Source: Massilia sp. 9096
Lineage (GTDB): Bacteria > Pseudomonadota > Gammaproteobacteria > Burkholderiales > Burkholderiaceae_D
Reading direction: 5' to 3'
DNA: 64,000 bases
Assembly: GCF_000745265.1 (NCBI RefSeq)
Contig: NZ_JQNN01000002.1
Location: 91,829 to 155,828, forward strand
The notes under the pieces were generated by a model, which was not told where the DNA came from, did no database searches, and worked only from the letters and a program-made list of their open reading frames with translations. Below, one piece after another: positions 43,036-53,229 of the stretch (position 1 is its first letter; each line of letters starts with the position of its first letter). A program made the translations under genes and the position numbers.

Positions 43036-46000
43036 TCATGGCGTCGCCGAAAAATTCATGCTGACGATCTTCGGCGTTCCATCCGATTGCGGAATGCTCA
43101 CCTGCACGCCCAGGGAGCCGGAAAAATCCGCCGGGGGAGTGCCGCTGAACTTGCCGGTCGCCGCATTGAAGGATAACCAATTCGGCAAAGGCTTGCCGTC
43201 CGCTGTCTGCGCCGCCACGCTGGTTCCGGGTGGCAAGGCGGCAGGAATCGCCACGCTCGCGCTGAAGTTACGGGCCGGTCCGGCCTGGATCAGCGTACCG
43301 GCGCCGCCCTTGAGCGATACCGTCTGGGTGTCGACCGATGCCCCGGCCTGGGTCAGGCCGATCTGTCCGCTAGCGCTGGTCGCATTCTGGGTGGTCACGC
43401 CTTTGGCGGCATTGACAGCGATGCTGCCGGCGCTGGTGGCCTGGGTGCCGGCGAAGCTGGCGCTGCCGCCCGCATTGACGGTGACGTTGCCGCCGGCCTG
43501 GATCTCGGCCGCCTGCTTGGTGGTGGCGCCGCTCAACGATGCATTGTTGATGACGGTGTTGGTGGCGCCGATCGAGCCACCGTGCGCGCTGCCGTCGGCG
43601 GTGCCGAACGCGACGTTGCCGCCAGCGTTGACGGCGACGTCGCCGGTCCCGCCATCGATCTTGGTCCCGCTGAAGCCGGCGTTGCCGCCCGCCGTGATGT
43701 TAAAGCCGTTGCCGGCGCTGATGGTACCCGCCGCCGCAGTGGTCTCGTTCTGTCCTGCCAGGCTGAAGCCGGTCTTGCCTTTGGTCTCCGGCCCCTCCTC
43801 GGCTTCGGGCTTCGCCTCGGCCGCGCCGGCCTTGGCGCCCTGGCCTCCCTTGGCGGCCGCCATCGCTGCGCCCGCTCCCGCCGCCGGTTTGGCGGCGCCG
43901 CCCGCCGCCGGTTTGGCGGCGCCGCCCGCTGCCGGTTTGGTGGTGCTTTCGTGGCTCGCCTCGAGCGACGCCGAGAAACCGGTGCTGCTGGAGGTGCTCA
44001 CCGCGGCGGTCACGTTGACGTTGCCGCCAGCGGCGATCGAGGCTTGCCCGCCCACGGCGACGGTGGTGCCTTCCAGCGTGGTGTTGGCCCCCGACGACAG
44101 GTTCAGGTTACCGCCCGACGTGATGCTGCCTGCCGTCGCGGTGTTGCTGTTGGACTTCGCATATTCGCCACCCAGGCCGATCTCGCCGGACTTGGTCGTG
44201 CCCTCCTTGGCCGAGCTTTCCTTGGACGCCCCGATCGACGCGTCGACGCCAAACGACTGGCTGCTCGCCGTGCTGTGCGCGGCCTGGAACGCCAGGTCGC
44301 CCTTGGCGGCGATCGAGGTGTCGCCCTGCGCCGCAATGGTAGTGCCCACGAAGGTGGCGTTGCCGCCCGAGTTGATGGACAAGCCGCCGCCGCTGGTGAT
44401 GCTGGCGGCTACCGCGTCGCTGCTCTGCGAACTTTCGTTGGTATAGCCGGCGCTCGCATTGAAGCCGCCGCTCTTGCCGCCGCCTTCGCCCTTGCCCACC
44501 GTGACGTCAGCCGCCACGCTCAAGCCGTTGCTGGTGTCGCTGCTGGTGTTGGCAGCAGCAGCGAAAGTGACGTTGCCGCCGCTGTTGAGCGTGGTCTTGT
44601 CGGTGGAAGCCAGGGTAGTACCGGTGAAATTGGCGTCGCCGGTCGTCGTGATGTCCAGTTTGCCGCCCGAATTAATCGAGCCCACGACCGCCGTGGTCGA
44701 CGTGCTGGTCGCGTTCGAATTGTCGAAGCTCGCGGCCAGGCCTACGCTCTTCTGCACCAGGTCGACTTTCACTTCGCCCTTGCCGTCGACGCTCTTGTCG
44801 CTGCTGCTGGCGGTGTTCTGCGCCGCAGTGTAGTCGAGCGATGCGGCCTTCAGCGAGGCGTCGCCGCCGGAGGTGATGTTGGTGCCTTCGAGCACGGTCT
44901 TGCCGGTCGAGGTGCTGTTGAACTTGCCGCCCACGTTGACGGTCGAGACCACGGCGTCGCTGCTCGCGCTGGTCGACTTGGCCTGGCTGTTCTCGTAGGT
45001 GGCGTTGATGCCGGCCCCGGCACTGGCCTCGGCCTTGGCATCGGCGTCCGCGGTGTGGCCGCCAATGCCGGCCGAGCCGCTGGCATTCGCCTCGGCCTTG
45101 GCGCTGGCTTCCGCATACACGCCGATCTTGGCCGTGTTGGTCACCGAGCTGTCCGAATCGTACGTCGTATTACGGGCGGCCTGGCTGACGATGGTCGTGG
45201 CCGATTGGTTGAGGTCGCCGCCTGCGCTGATCGAGGTGCCGACGTCGGTGATCGTGCCGCCCGCGTTGCGCGTCATGTTGCCACCGGCCGACAGCGACGA
45301 CACTTGGGCAGTGGTGCTGCCGTGCGTCGAGCTGGTGGTCGTATTACTGGCATACACCCCGACACCGACCTTGGCATTCGCCTCGGCCGACGCGTCGGCG
45401 CTGGCCGTCATGTTGGCGCCGCCGACCCCGGCGTTGGCCTTGGCAGAGGCGTCGGCGCTGGCGTCGGCGTACAGGCCGACCGAGGTGGTGCTGCTGGTGG
45501 TCGAGATCTGGTGCACGTCCTGTGCGGCGTTGAAACTCATGTCTTTCGCCTGCAGGTTCAAATCCTGTCCCGCGCCCAGCGACGAACCGGTGGTGGTCAA
45601 GCTCTTGCTCGCGTTGATGCCGAGGTTGCCGCCTGCGCTGATCGATGCGCCCTGGTGCGTGACGTCGAGCGTGTCGGTGGTGCTGGTCGAGGTTTTCATC
45701 AGCGCCAGGCGGTTTTCCGACGAGGCGCTGGCGCCGGCTTCCGCGCCAGCCTGCGCGCTCGCCTTGGTCGGATCGAGCCCGGCCGCGCCACTGACGCCGT
45801 TCGCACCCGCGTGGCCGCTGGCATACGCGCCCGAGTCCGCGCTGGCGCCCGCGTTGGCATGGGCATTGGCCTGGTTGTCGCTGCTACCCATCAAGCCAAT
45901 GCTGGTGGTGCTGGTGCTGGTGTGCGAGGTCGACACGTCCTCGGCCGCCAGCGCGTTGACGTTGGTGGCGTTGACGTTGGCGTTGCCGCCGGCCGCCACG

Positions 46001-49000
46001 CTGCTGCCGACGACGTTGACGTCGTTCTTGGCGTTGATGTTCAGATCGCCGCCCACGTTCAGGCTCGAGCCGACGTGGGTGGTGTTGAGCGTGTCGGTGC
46101 GGGTGGTGGAGGTCGACGCCAGCACCAGGCCGCCGCTGCCCTGCGCCGCAGCGCTGGCTTCGGCGTTGGCCTGGGCCGAGGCCTTGGCGCCCTGACCGCC
46201 GCTCGAGCTCGCGCTCTTGCCCGCGCTTGCGTCCGCGCTGGCGCTGCCGCTACCGCTGTCCACTTTCAGGAAAGTCGTGGTCTTGGTGGTGGTGTGGGTC
46301 TCGTTCGAATCGAGGCCGGCCAACACGTTGACGTTGGTGGCGTTGATGTCGCCGTTGCCCTTGATGTCCGTGGTCGAACCCAGCAGCGTGATGTCCTTCC
46401 CGGCCGTCATGCTGGCATTGCCGCCGATGCTCAGGGTCGAGGCCACGTTGCGGTTCGAGACGCTGTCGGTGGTCGTCGTCGAATTGCCGGCCAGGCCGCC
46501 GCCCACGCCCAGGCCAGACGTGCTGCTTTCGCTGTGCGTGGTACGCGAGTTGGCGCGCGCCAGCAGGTTGATGTCGCCGCCGGCGTCCAGCTTCGCATTG
46601 CCGCCCGCCACGGTGTCGGTGCCGGCCAGGGTGATGTCCTTGCCCGCGCTGATGTTCAGGTCGCCGCCGGCGGTCAGGCCGGACTTGATTTGATCGACCG
46701 TGGTCGTGCTGGTGGAGCTGACCGTGGACTTCATGAAGCCAGACTCGGCGCTCGAACTGCTGACGGTCGTCTTCCTGGCAATCGTGTCGAAGGTGACGTT
46801 GTTGCCGGCCACCAGGCTGGCGTTGCCGCCCGCAGCCATCTGCGCGCCGATGTTCTTGACGTCCTGTCCGGCATTCAGGCTCAGGTTGCCGGTCGCGACG
46901 ATACCGGCGGTCTTGCCGACATCGGTCACGTACTGCAGCGCATTACCCGAACCGCTGACGGCAGTCTGGTTGACGATGCTGCCGGCGGTCGACTTGAGGG
47001 CGACGTTGCCACCCGTGATCGTGCCGGACCGGTTGGTGATGTCACCCGTCGACGTGATGTTCAGGTTGTTGGTACCGGCGATGACGCCGCCGGTATTGGT
47101 CATCGACGTCAGGTTCATGTTGACCTCGCCGCCCGAGATGACCGCCGAGCCGGCGTTCAGGCTGGCCGCGGTGGACGCGGCGAGGTACACCTGCGGCGCC
47201 AGCACGGTCTTGCCGTCGACGACGGTACTGACCATCCAGACGATGTCGTGGCCCAGCTTGGCAAGCTGGTCGCTGCTTGGCGGCTGGCCGAACACCAATC
47301 CCAGCGACTTACTTTCCGTCACGGCCTGGTTGAGCATGCCCTGCATTTGCGCGGCCAGATTGCTGTAGCCGTCGATCAGATTGTGGCCGGTCTGGGCGAT
47401 CAGCTGCTGCTGCACCAGGTAGGCTTCGTAATTCGAGTCGCCCAGGCGCAGGCCGATCTGGTCCGGGTTGTAGCCCAGCTGCGTGGCCAGGTAGGACGAG
47501 CCGGTCGGGTTCGACGTGACGCCGAACAGCGGGTTGGTCACGACCAGGTAGGAAGCGTTGGGCGCCTTCGAGGTCACGTAATAGCCGTTCGGGTTGGCCG
47601 GCAGCGCCAGGTTCAGGCCGCCGTAGGTGATCGCGGTGCTGCTCGCGACCGCCGCCACGCCCGATTGCAGCTGGCCGCCGCCAGCGGTGCCCAGCGTGCT
47701 TGTGGACGTGCCGGCGAAGGTCGTGCTGCCGCCGCCGACCAGGTTGCCTGCGGCCGTGCTGGACAGGCCGTGATTCGCGGTCGAGGTCTGGCTGGCACCC
47801 GATGCCGGCATCAGGCTGGCTGATTGTGCGCCGGCAGGCCCGCCCTTCGGCGTCGCGGCCTTGTTGAACTGGGCACCGTCGTTCTGCATGCCGTTGGCCA
47901 GCGCGAACCCGCTCGCGTTCAGGGCGTCGTGCGCGAAGATGCCGGCGCCGATGCTCGGCAGTGCGACCGTCGTGTGCGTCAGCGAATCGTTATGGTGCGA
48001 GTCATCGGTGTACTTGGCCGGACCTTGCGCGATATAGTCGATGTAGTGCTCGTAGGTCTCGGTGTAATCCGTGCGCGTCAGCGTCATCGGATTGTTGGTG
48101 AAGTTGGCGCCGCCGCCGTTGCCGGTCAGTTGCACCTGATAGCCCGAAACGATCCCGCCGACGTTGGTGCCGGTGTCGAAGCCCTTGAGCGTGACCGTGC
48201 CGCCGCCGATAATGCTCGGCTTGGTCGCCGTCGCCGTGGCGCCGGTGTAGGCCAGGCTTTGCGAGTACGTCGAAGTGTAATACCAGGTCTCTGTGCGGTT
48301 CGCGCCATCGCAGTCCGTGCAATCGATGTGGTTGGTCTGGACCGTGACCGGCGTGGTCGCGCTCTGCAGCGTGCGGGTGTCGCCGCCGTAGATATCGTTG
48401 TGGATCTTGGATGCGCTGAGTGTCACGTCGCCGCCCGCCGTGATCGTGCTGCTGTTGACGATCGTGCCGGCGGTGAGCGCGATGCCATGCTGGGCATCGA
48501 TGGTGCCCTGCGGCCCGCTGCCACTGCCCAGGTTCGTGATCGTGCCGGACGCACTCGCGCCCAGGTTGCCGCCGGCGTACAGGGCGCCGGCGTTGCTGAT
48601 ATCGCCGTTCGTCGCGTTCAGGGTCAGGTCGCCTTTGGTGGAAATGCCGCCGGTGCTGGTGTTGGTCAGCGCCGGCGCGGTCAACGCCAGACCCGTCTCG
48701 GAATGGATCGCGCCGGGGTTGCTGAATGCGTTGTCGACCCGGATGGTGGCGTTGCCGTTGCCGTTCACGGCCGCCAGGATGACCGACGACGAACCGCCCA
48801 TCGTCAGCCGGTTGAGCGTCAGGTTCATGTCGTCGAACGACTCGACCTTCGCGCCGTCGTCGATCTGCAGCGTCTGGCCCGACACCGTCAGCTTGTTGCC
48901 CAGCAGCGTGCCGCTGCCGTTCAGGTGCACGTTCGCATTGCTGACCGTGACCAGCCCCCCGCCCTGCACGGTCCCGCCGACGCCCAGGGTGTACGGCTGG

Positions 49001-52000
49001 CTGCCCGACAGCGTCAGGTCGCCGCCGGCCAGCAGCATGCCGCCATTGGTGGCGCCGCCCACGCCCATGGTGGCGACCAGGTTGCCGGAGGCTTCGACGG
49101 TGCCGCTGTTGGTCAGGGCGCCCAGGTGCAGGTCCATGTCGCGGTCGGCGTTGACCAGGCCGCTGCCGTCGACGTTGAGCGCAGCCCCGCTGACGCTCAG
49201 CACGTTGCCCAGCAATTTGGCGCCGTTTGCAACGCCGATCGTGGCGTTGCCAACGGTCACGTGGCCGCCGCCCTGGAGCGTGCCGCCGATCGCGGCGGCG
49301 TACGGATTGGCGCCTGACACGGTCAGGTCGCCGGCCGCCAGCAGCGTGCCGCCGACGCTCAAGCCGCCGCTGCCGATCGTGGCCGTCAGGTTGCCGTTGA
49401 CCTGCAGGATGCCGGCGTCGTCAAGGCGCGCCACGGCCACAGTGGCGCTGCCGCCGCTGGCGGTGGCCAGCGACATCACGCCGCTGGCCTCGTTCTTGAG
49501 CGTCGACGCCGTGCTGACGTTGCTGCTGCGCGTTGCCTGCACCAAGCCGGCATTGTCGACGCTCGCCACGTTGATGGCGAGCGTGTCGCCCACCATCGCC
49601 GCGTTCGCGCCGTTGCTCAGGGCGGCATTGCCACTCACGGCCAGCGTTTTTCCGGCGAACAGCACGGCGTTGTTGGACAGGGCCGCGCTGGCGCGGATGG
49701 CCAGGTCGTTCTGCGCCTGGAGGATGCCGCTGTTGGTGAGTGTGTCGACGGACAGGTTCATCGCATCGGCGGCGCTGAGCACCGCGCCGGCGTTGACGGT
49801 CGCGGCCTGCGCGCCCAGCGTCACTTGCGTGCCGACCAGCTGGCCATGGTTGTTCACGCTGACGGTGGCTGCGTTCCGGATCGCGGCAGTGCCGCCGATC
49901 GAATCGAGGACGCCATCGATGACAACGTCATACGGCGCGTTCTGCGCGGCCACGGTCAGGTTGCCGGCACTGACCATCACGCCGCTGTCGTTCAAACCGC
50001 CCGCGCCGATGTTGGCCGCTAGCGTGCCGCTGGATTGCAGCTGGCCGGCATTGACCAGCGTGCCTGCCGTCACCGTCGCCGTGCCGGTGTTCAGGCTTGT
50101 AAGCGACAGCAGGCCGCTGGCCGCGTTGTTCAGGCGGCCAGTGGTCGTGATGGCGCCGGCCGTGTCCGCCCGCACCGTGCCGGCATTGTCGAGACTGGCG
50201 CCAGTGACGGCGAGCGTGTCGCCGAGGATGGCGGCGCCGGCCGCGTTGGTGATCGCCGCGCTGCCGCCGATAGCCAGTGCCTGCCCTGCGTGCAGGGTGC
50301 CCGCACCGTTGTTGTCCAGGGTCGAGGCCACGTTGGCGTTCAGGTTGGCGCTGGCTTGCACCGTGCCGCTGTTGGCTAGCGTGCCCAGCGCCATGTCGAT
50401 GCCGGTGGCGGAACTTACCAGTGCGCCGCCGTCCACGCTCAGCGCAGGACCGTTGACGCTGAGCTGGTTGGCCAGCAGCTGGCCGCTGCCGCTCACGTGG
50501 AGATTGGCGTTGTTGATCGTTGCATGGCCGTTGCTCTGCAACATGCCGCCGACCGTCAGGGCATAAGGGGCAGCGCCGGACAGGTCGATATCGCCGACCG
50601 CCAGCATCGTGCCGCTGTCGTTCAGGCCGCCGACGCTAACGGTGGCAGCCAGGTTGCCGCCGGCCTGCACGGTGCCGCTGTTGTTCAGGCCGTCCATGGC
50701 CAGGCGCATGCCGTGGTTGGCGCTGACCAGGGCGCCAGCATTGACCGTCATCGCATGCGCGCCGACCGCCACCGTATCGCCGACCAGCTGGCCGTGGTTG
50801 TTGACGGTCACCGTCGCAGCATTCCGGATCGTAGCCGCACCACCGATCGATTCGAGCACGCCGTCGATGACGACGTTGCCGGGCGCTGCATTCTGCGCCG
50901 TGACGCTCAGGTCGCCGACGCTCAGCATCGTGCCGCTGTCGTTCAGGCCGCCGGCACCCACGTTCACGGCCAGCGTGCCCTTCGACTGCAGTTGCCCGGC
51001 ATTGGTCAAGCTGGCCGCGCTCACCGCCGCACCCGCGCCGTCGGCAGTGGCCAGCGCCATCACGCCGCTAGCTGCATTGTGCAGTTGGCCCGACGTCGTG
51101 ACGCTACCGCTGGTGGCTTGCAGTACGCCGGCGTTATCCAGGCTGCCCGCCCCGATCGCCATCGTATTGCCGAGCACTTTACCGTCGACGCCGTTCGTCA
51201 GCGCCGCATTGCCGGTCACGGTGAGCGCCTGGCCGGCTTGCACGGTCGCCGTGTTGTTCAGGGCCGTGCCCAAGTTGGCCGTCAGGTTGCCGCCGGCGAG
51301 CAGCGTGCCCTGGTTGGCAACCGTGTTGGCGGTCAAGGCGAGGTCGCGGTCCGATTGCAGGACACCCTGGTTAGTGAGCGCGCCGCTCACGCCGACCGTG
51401 TCGAGCGCACCATGGGTCGACAGCAGCCAGGTGCCTTGGTTGTTCAGGCTGGCGCCCTGGACCGTGCTGCCCGTGTTCGCCTGGATCACGGCGCCGGCCG
51501 CGTTGGCAAGCGCCGCGCCGCCAATGCGCATCGATCCGTCTGCCAGCAGTGTACCGGTGTTGCTCAGGTTTTGCGTGGCGCCGCCGTTGCGGTCGGCGAT
51601 GTCAAGCGTACCGGCCGCGTGGACCGTCCCGCTGTTGCTGACGGTGCCGTTCGCGCGCACGCGCACGCCGCCCGCGTCGGCACTGATCTGGCCGGCGTTG
51701 ACCAGGCCGCTGGTAGCCGCCAGCGACACGTTGCCATTCGTCGATTCGATGCCCTGGCCGGCGCCGCCGGTCGTGGACAGCTGGCCGACGGCGCTCAGGC
51801 TCAGGTCGTTCGTGCTCTTGAGCAGGGCGTTGCCGAGCGCCATGTCGCCCGCATTGGTCGAGAGCGACTCGCTGGTGCCGGCATACACGTGAGTGCTATT
51901 GGCGCCCAGCGCCAGGGCGCCGAACTGGCCGTCTAGGGCCTGCACGCTGCTCCAGCTAGTGCCGTCCAGCGTGGCTGCGCCGGCTGACGACAGGTGCATG

Positions 52001-53208
52001 TTGCGCCCGGCATAGCGCCGGTTGTTGTCGGCCAGGTTGCCTGCGGCGGCCGTGTCGGCCAATGCGCCGACATTGATCGCCACGTCGCGCGACGCGACCA
52101 TGGCGCCGCCCAGGAGCGCGGCGTTGCCGCTGACGCTGACGTTGATGTCCTGGGAGGCGCTCAGGGACGTGCCGTTCAACTGCAGCGCTTGGGCATCGCC
52201 GCTGGTGACGGCTAGGTTCAGGTCGGTCTGCGCCGAAACATGATTTTGCAGAATCACCTTGCCGGCGGACGTGAGCGAGAATTCCGCTGCTGACGCGGCC
52301 GCATCGCCTAGCATGCGCACCCCGACGCCCGCCTCGGTGGCGATCAGGCGGATGCGGTTGGCGTAGATGCCGCCCAGTAGCGTGCTGTCAATGGCGCGCG
52401 TCGGTGCCAAGCCGGTGGCGTCCGCCGGACCGCTCACGGCGCGGGTCGCGTAGTTCCACTGGTTGGCGCCGGCCACGATGCCGACGTCCTGCGCATTGAT
52501 CTGGCCATCCAGTACCACCGAGCGCGCCACTAGGTCCAGGACCTGCTGGTTGGTCGCATTCAACCCGCTGCCGGTGATCAGGATGTCGCCGGTGCCGACT
52601 TTCAGCAGTCCCATGCTACCGTCGCTGTTCAGTTGCGCCACACCCGTGGTGAGCGTGACGCGCGGGCTGTTAATGAAGCCGCAGCCGGAGCAGGTGATGC
52701 CGTACTGGTTGGCGACGATCACGTCGGCCTTGGTGCCCAGCACTTCGGTATAGCCGGCCAGCGTCGTGCGGTTGTTCGACACGACTTCGTTCAGGATGAC
52801 CGACGCCGGATTGACCAGGTTCAGGTTGGCGGAAACCTGACCGGCCAGTTGCGAGACACGGCTCATCTGGCTGGAGTCGCCATTGTTGAGCACCATGCCG
52901 TTCGACTGCACGTTGTACTGGGTAAAGTAGTTGTGCGACAGGCCGGCGCCGTTGGCCGTTGCGATGTTGACGACGGTGACACCGTTCGGCGCGACGTACG
53001 ACGTCGTGTTGCCGCCGGTTGGTAGCGCCGTAGGCGTGGGCGGTGCGCTGGCGAAGCTGTAAAGCGGCACGCTTAAGGTCAGCGCCACCGCCGCGGTTGC
53101 GGTGGCGACGCTCGAGGCGCCGCCGCCGCCGGCGGTCTTGCCGAATTCGGAAACAGCGGTCCAGCAAGCGGTCCTGGCATTCCAGATGACGCGAAAAATC
53201 TTGTTCAT
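43036..53208 (-). CDS. Large filamentous-haemagglutinin-like TpsA exoprotein
   Basis: 3390 residues, the exported partner of a two-partner secretion system. The extended signal (MNKIFRVIWNARTACWTAVS) is followed by the TPS domain (about 60-300: HNYFTQYNVQSNGMVLNN, ASVILNEVVS, ANQYGITCSGCGFINS). About eight FHA-type repeats of ~130 residues follow (DSGTMLAVGDIDLSG type). The next ~1000 residues alternate fil_hemag_2 repeats with Ala/Ser-rich inserts such as ASADASAKANAGVGGAN. Near residue 3100 an octapeptide KPAAGGAA is repeated, and the last ~100 residues form an Ig-like He_PIG-type domain (FSGTPPADFSGSLGVQVSI). No pretoxin or toxin domain and no immunity gene are seen. It is likely an adhesin. 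Confidence 0.9.
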   Translation of the reverse strand: MNKIFRVIWNARTACWTAVSEFGKTAGGGGASSVATATAAVALTLSVPLYSFASAPPTPTALPTGGNTTSYVAPNGVTVVNIATANGAGLSHNYFTQYNVQSNGMVLNNGDSSQMSRVSQLAGQVSANLNLVNPASVILNEVVSNNRTTLAGYTEVLGTKADVIVANQYGITCSGCGFINSPRVTLTTGVAQLNSDGSMGLLKVGTGDILITGSGLNATNQQVLDLVARSVVLDGQINAQDVGIVAGANQWNYATRAVSGPADATGLAPTRAIDSTLLGGIYANRIRLIATEAGVGVRMLGDAAASAAEFSLTSAGKVILQNHVSAQTDLNLAVTSGDAQALQLNGTSLSASQDINVSVSGNAALLGGAMVASRDVAINVGALADTAAAGNLADNNRRYAGRNMHLSSAGAATLDGTSWSSVQALDGQFGALALGANSTHVYAGTSESLSTNAGDMALGNALLKSTNDLSLSAVGQLSTTGGAGQGIESTNGNVSLAATSGLVNAGQISADAGGVRVRANGTVSNSGTVHAAGTLDIADRNGGATQNLSNTGTLLADGSMRIGGAALANAAGAVIQANTGSTVQGASLNNQGTWLLSTHGALDTVGVSGALTNQGVLQSDRDLALTANTVANQGTLLAGGNLTANLGTALNNTATVQAGQALTVTGNAALTNGVDGKVLGNTMAIGAGSLDNAGVLQATSGSVTTSGQLHNAASGVMALATADGAGAAVSAASLTNAGQLQSKGTLAVNVGAGGLNDSGTMLSVGDLSVTAQNAAPGNVVIDGVLESIGGAATIRNAATVTVNNHGQLVGDTVAVGAHAMTVNAGALVSANHGMRLAMDGLNNSGTVQAGGNLAATVSVGGLNDSGTMLAVGDIDLSGAAPYALTVGGMLQSNGHATINNANLHVSGSGQLLANQLSVNGPALSVDGGALVSSATGIDMALGTLANSGTVQASANLNANVASTLDNNGAGTLHAGQALAIGGSAAITNAAGAAILGDTLAVTGASLDNAGTVRADTAGAITTTGRLNNAASGLLSLTSLNTGTATVTAGTLVNAGQLQSSGTLAANIGAGGLNDSGVMVSAGNLTVAAQNAPYDVVIDGVLDSIGGTAAIRNAATVSVNNHGQLVGTQVTLGAQAATVNAGAVLSAADAMNLSVDTLTNSGILQAQNDLAIRASAALSNNAVLFAGKTLAVSGNAALSNGANAAMVGDTLAINVASVDNAGLVQATRSSNVSTASTLKNEASGVMSLATASGGSATVAVARLDDAGILQVNGNLTATIGSGGLSVGGTLLAAGDLTVSGANPYAAAIGGTLQGGGHVTVGNATIGVANGAKLLGNVLSVSGAALNVDGSGLVNADRDMDLHLGALTNSGTVEASGNLVATMGVGGATNGGMLLAGGDLTLSGSQPYTLGVGGTVQGGGLVTVSNANVHLNGSGTLLGNKLTVSGQTLQIDDGAKVESFDDMNLTLNRLTMGGSSSVILAAVNGNGNATIRVDNAFSNPGAIHSETGLALTAPALTNTSTGGISTKGDLTLNATNGDISNAGALYAGGNLGASASGTITNLGSGSGPQGTIDAQHGIALTAGTIVNSSTITAGGDVTLSASKIHNDIYGGDTRTLQSATTPVTVQTNHIDCTDCDGANRTETWYYTSTYSQSLAYTGATATATKPSIIGGGTVTLKGFDTGTNVGGIVSGYQVQLTGNGGGANFTNNPMTLTRTDYTETYEHYIDYIAQGPAKYTDDSHHNDSLTHTTVALPSIGAGIFAHDALNASGFALANGMQNDGAQFNKAATPKGGPAGAQSASLMPASGASQTSTANHGLSSTAAGNLVGGGSTTFAGTSTSTLGTAGGGQLQSGVAAVASSTAITYGGLNLALPANPNGYYVTSKAPNASYLVVTNPLFGVTSNPTGSSYLATQLGYNPDQIGLRLGDSNYEAYLVQQQLIAQTGHNLIDGYSNLAAQMQGMLNQAVTESKSLGLVFGQPPSSDQLAKLGHDIVWMVSTVVDGKTVLAPQVYLAASTAASLNAGSAVISGGEVNMNLTSMTNTGGVIAGTNNLNITSTGDITNRSGTITGGNVALKSTAGSIVNQTAVSGSGNALQYVTDVGKTAGIVATGNLSLNAGQDVKNIGAQMAAGGNASLVAGNNVTFDTIARKTTVSSSSAESGFMKSTVSSTSTTTVDQIKSGLTAGGDLNISAGKDITLAGTDTVAGGNAKLDAGGDINLLARANSRTTHSESSTSGLGVGGGLAGNSTTTTDSVSNRNVASTLSIGGNASMTAGKDITLLGSTTDIKGNGDINATNVNVLAGLDSNETHTTTKTTTFLKVDSGSGSASADASAGKSASSSGGQGAKASAQANAEASAAAQGSGGLVLASTSTTRTDTLNTTHVGSSLNVGGDLNINAKNDVNVVGSSVAAGGNANVNATNVNALAAEDVSTSHTSTSTTSIGLMGSSDNQANAHANAGASADSGAYASGHAGANGVSGAAGLDPTKASAQAGAEAGASASSENRLALMKTSTSTTDTLDVTHQGASISAGGNLGINASKSLTTTGSSLGAGQDLNLQAKDMSFNAAQDVHQISTTSSTTSVGLYADASADASAKANAGVGGANMTASADASAEANAKVGVGVYASNTTTSSTHGSTTAQVSSLSAGGNMTRNAGGTITDVGTSISAGGDLNQSATTIVSQAARNTTYDSDSSVTNTAKIGVYAEASAKAEANASGSAGIGGHTADADAKAEASAGAGINATYENSQAKSTSASSDAVVSTVNVGGKFNSTSTGKTVLEGTNITSGGDASLKAASLDYTAAQNTASSSDKSVDGKGEVKVDLVQKSVGLAASFDNSNATSTSTTAVVGSINSGGKLDITTTGDANFTGTTLASTDKTTLNSGGNVTFAAAANTSSDTSNGLSVAADVTVGKGEGGGKSGGFNASAGYTNESSQSSDAVAASITSGGGLSINSGGNATFVGTTIAAQGDTSIAAKGDLAFQAAHSTASSQSFGVDASIGASKESSAKEGTTKSGEIGLGGEYAKSNSNTATAGSITSGGNLNLSSGANTTLEGTTVAVGGQASIAAGGNVNVTAAVSTSSSTGFSASLEASHESTTKPAAGGAAKPAAGGAAKPAAGAGAAMAAAKGGQGAKAGAAEAKPEAEEGPETKGKTGFSLAGQNETTAAAGTISAGNGFNITAGGNAGFSGTKIDGGTGDVAVNAGGNVAFGTADGSAHGGSIGATNTVINNASLSGATTKQAAEIQAGGNVTVNAGGSASFAGTQATSAGSIAVNAAKGVTTQNATSASGQIGLTQAGASVDTQTVSLKGGAGTLIQAGPARNFSASVAIPAALPPGTSVAAQTADGKPLPNWLSFNAATGKFSGTPPADFSGSLGVQVSIPQSDGTPKIVSMNFSATP
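43880..43945 (-). repeat. 24-bp tandem repeat in tpsA
   Basis: Two complete 24-bp units (GCCGCCGGTTTGGCGGCG...) and a partial third encode KPAAGGAA repeats. The in-frame unit length would let slippage vary the linker without breaking the gene. Confidence 0.75.
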
Positions 53209-53229
53209 TCTTGTTCTCTTTATTCGTTA

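Noticed and set aside
43036..43400. Contact-dependent inhibition toxin at the TpsA C-terminus
   Set aside because: No VENN-type boundary, no toxin motif and no small immunity gene follow. The end is a He_PIG-like domain and the next gene is a glycosyltransferase.
43880..43945. CRISPR-like short repeats
   Set aside because: The 24-bp units are direct tandem repeats without spacers and are in frame in tpsA. No CRISPR array or cas gene is visible in the window.
43582..52243. Very long plus-strand open frames (up to about 1400 codons) opposite tpsA
   Set aside because: They are antisense shadows of a GC-rich repetitive gene. Their products are Arg/Val/Ala/Gly-rich with no domains, while the minus-strand frame has clear TPS and haemagglutinin motifs.
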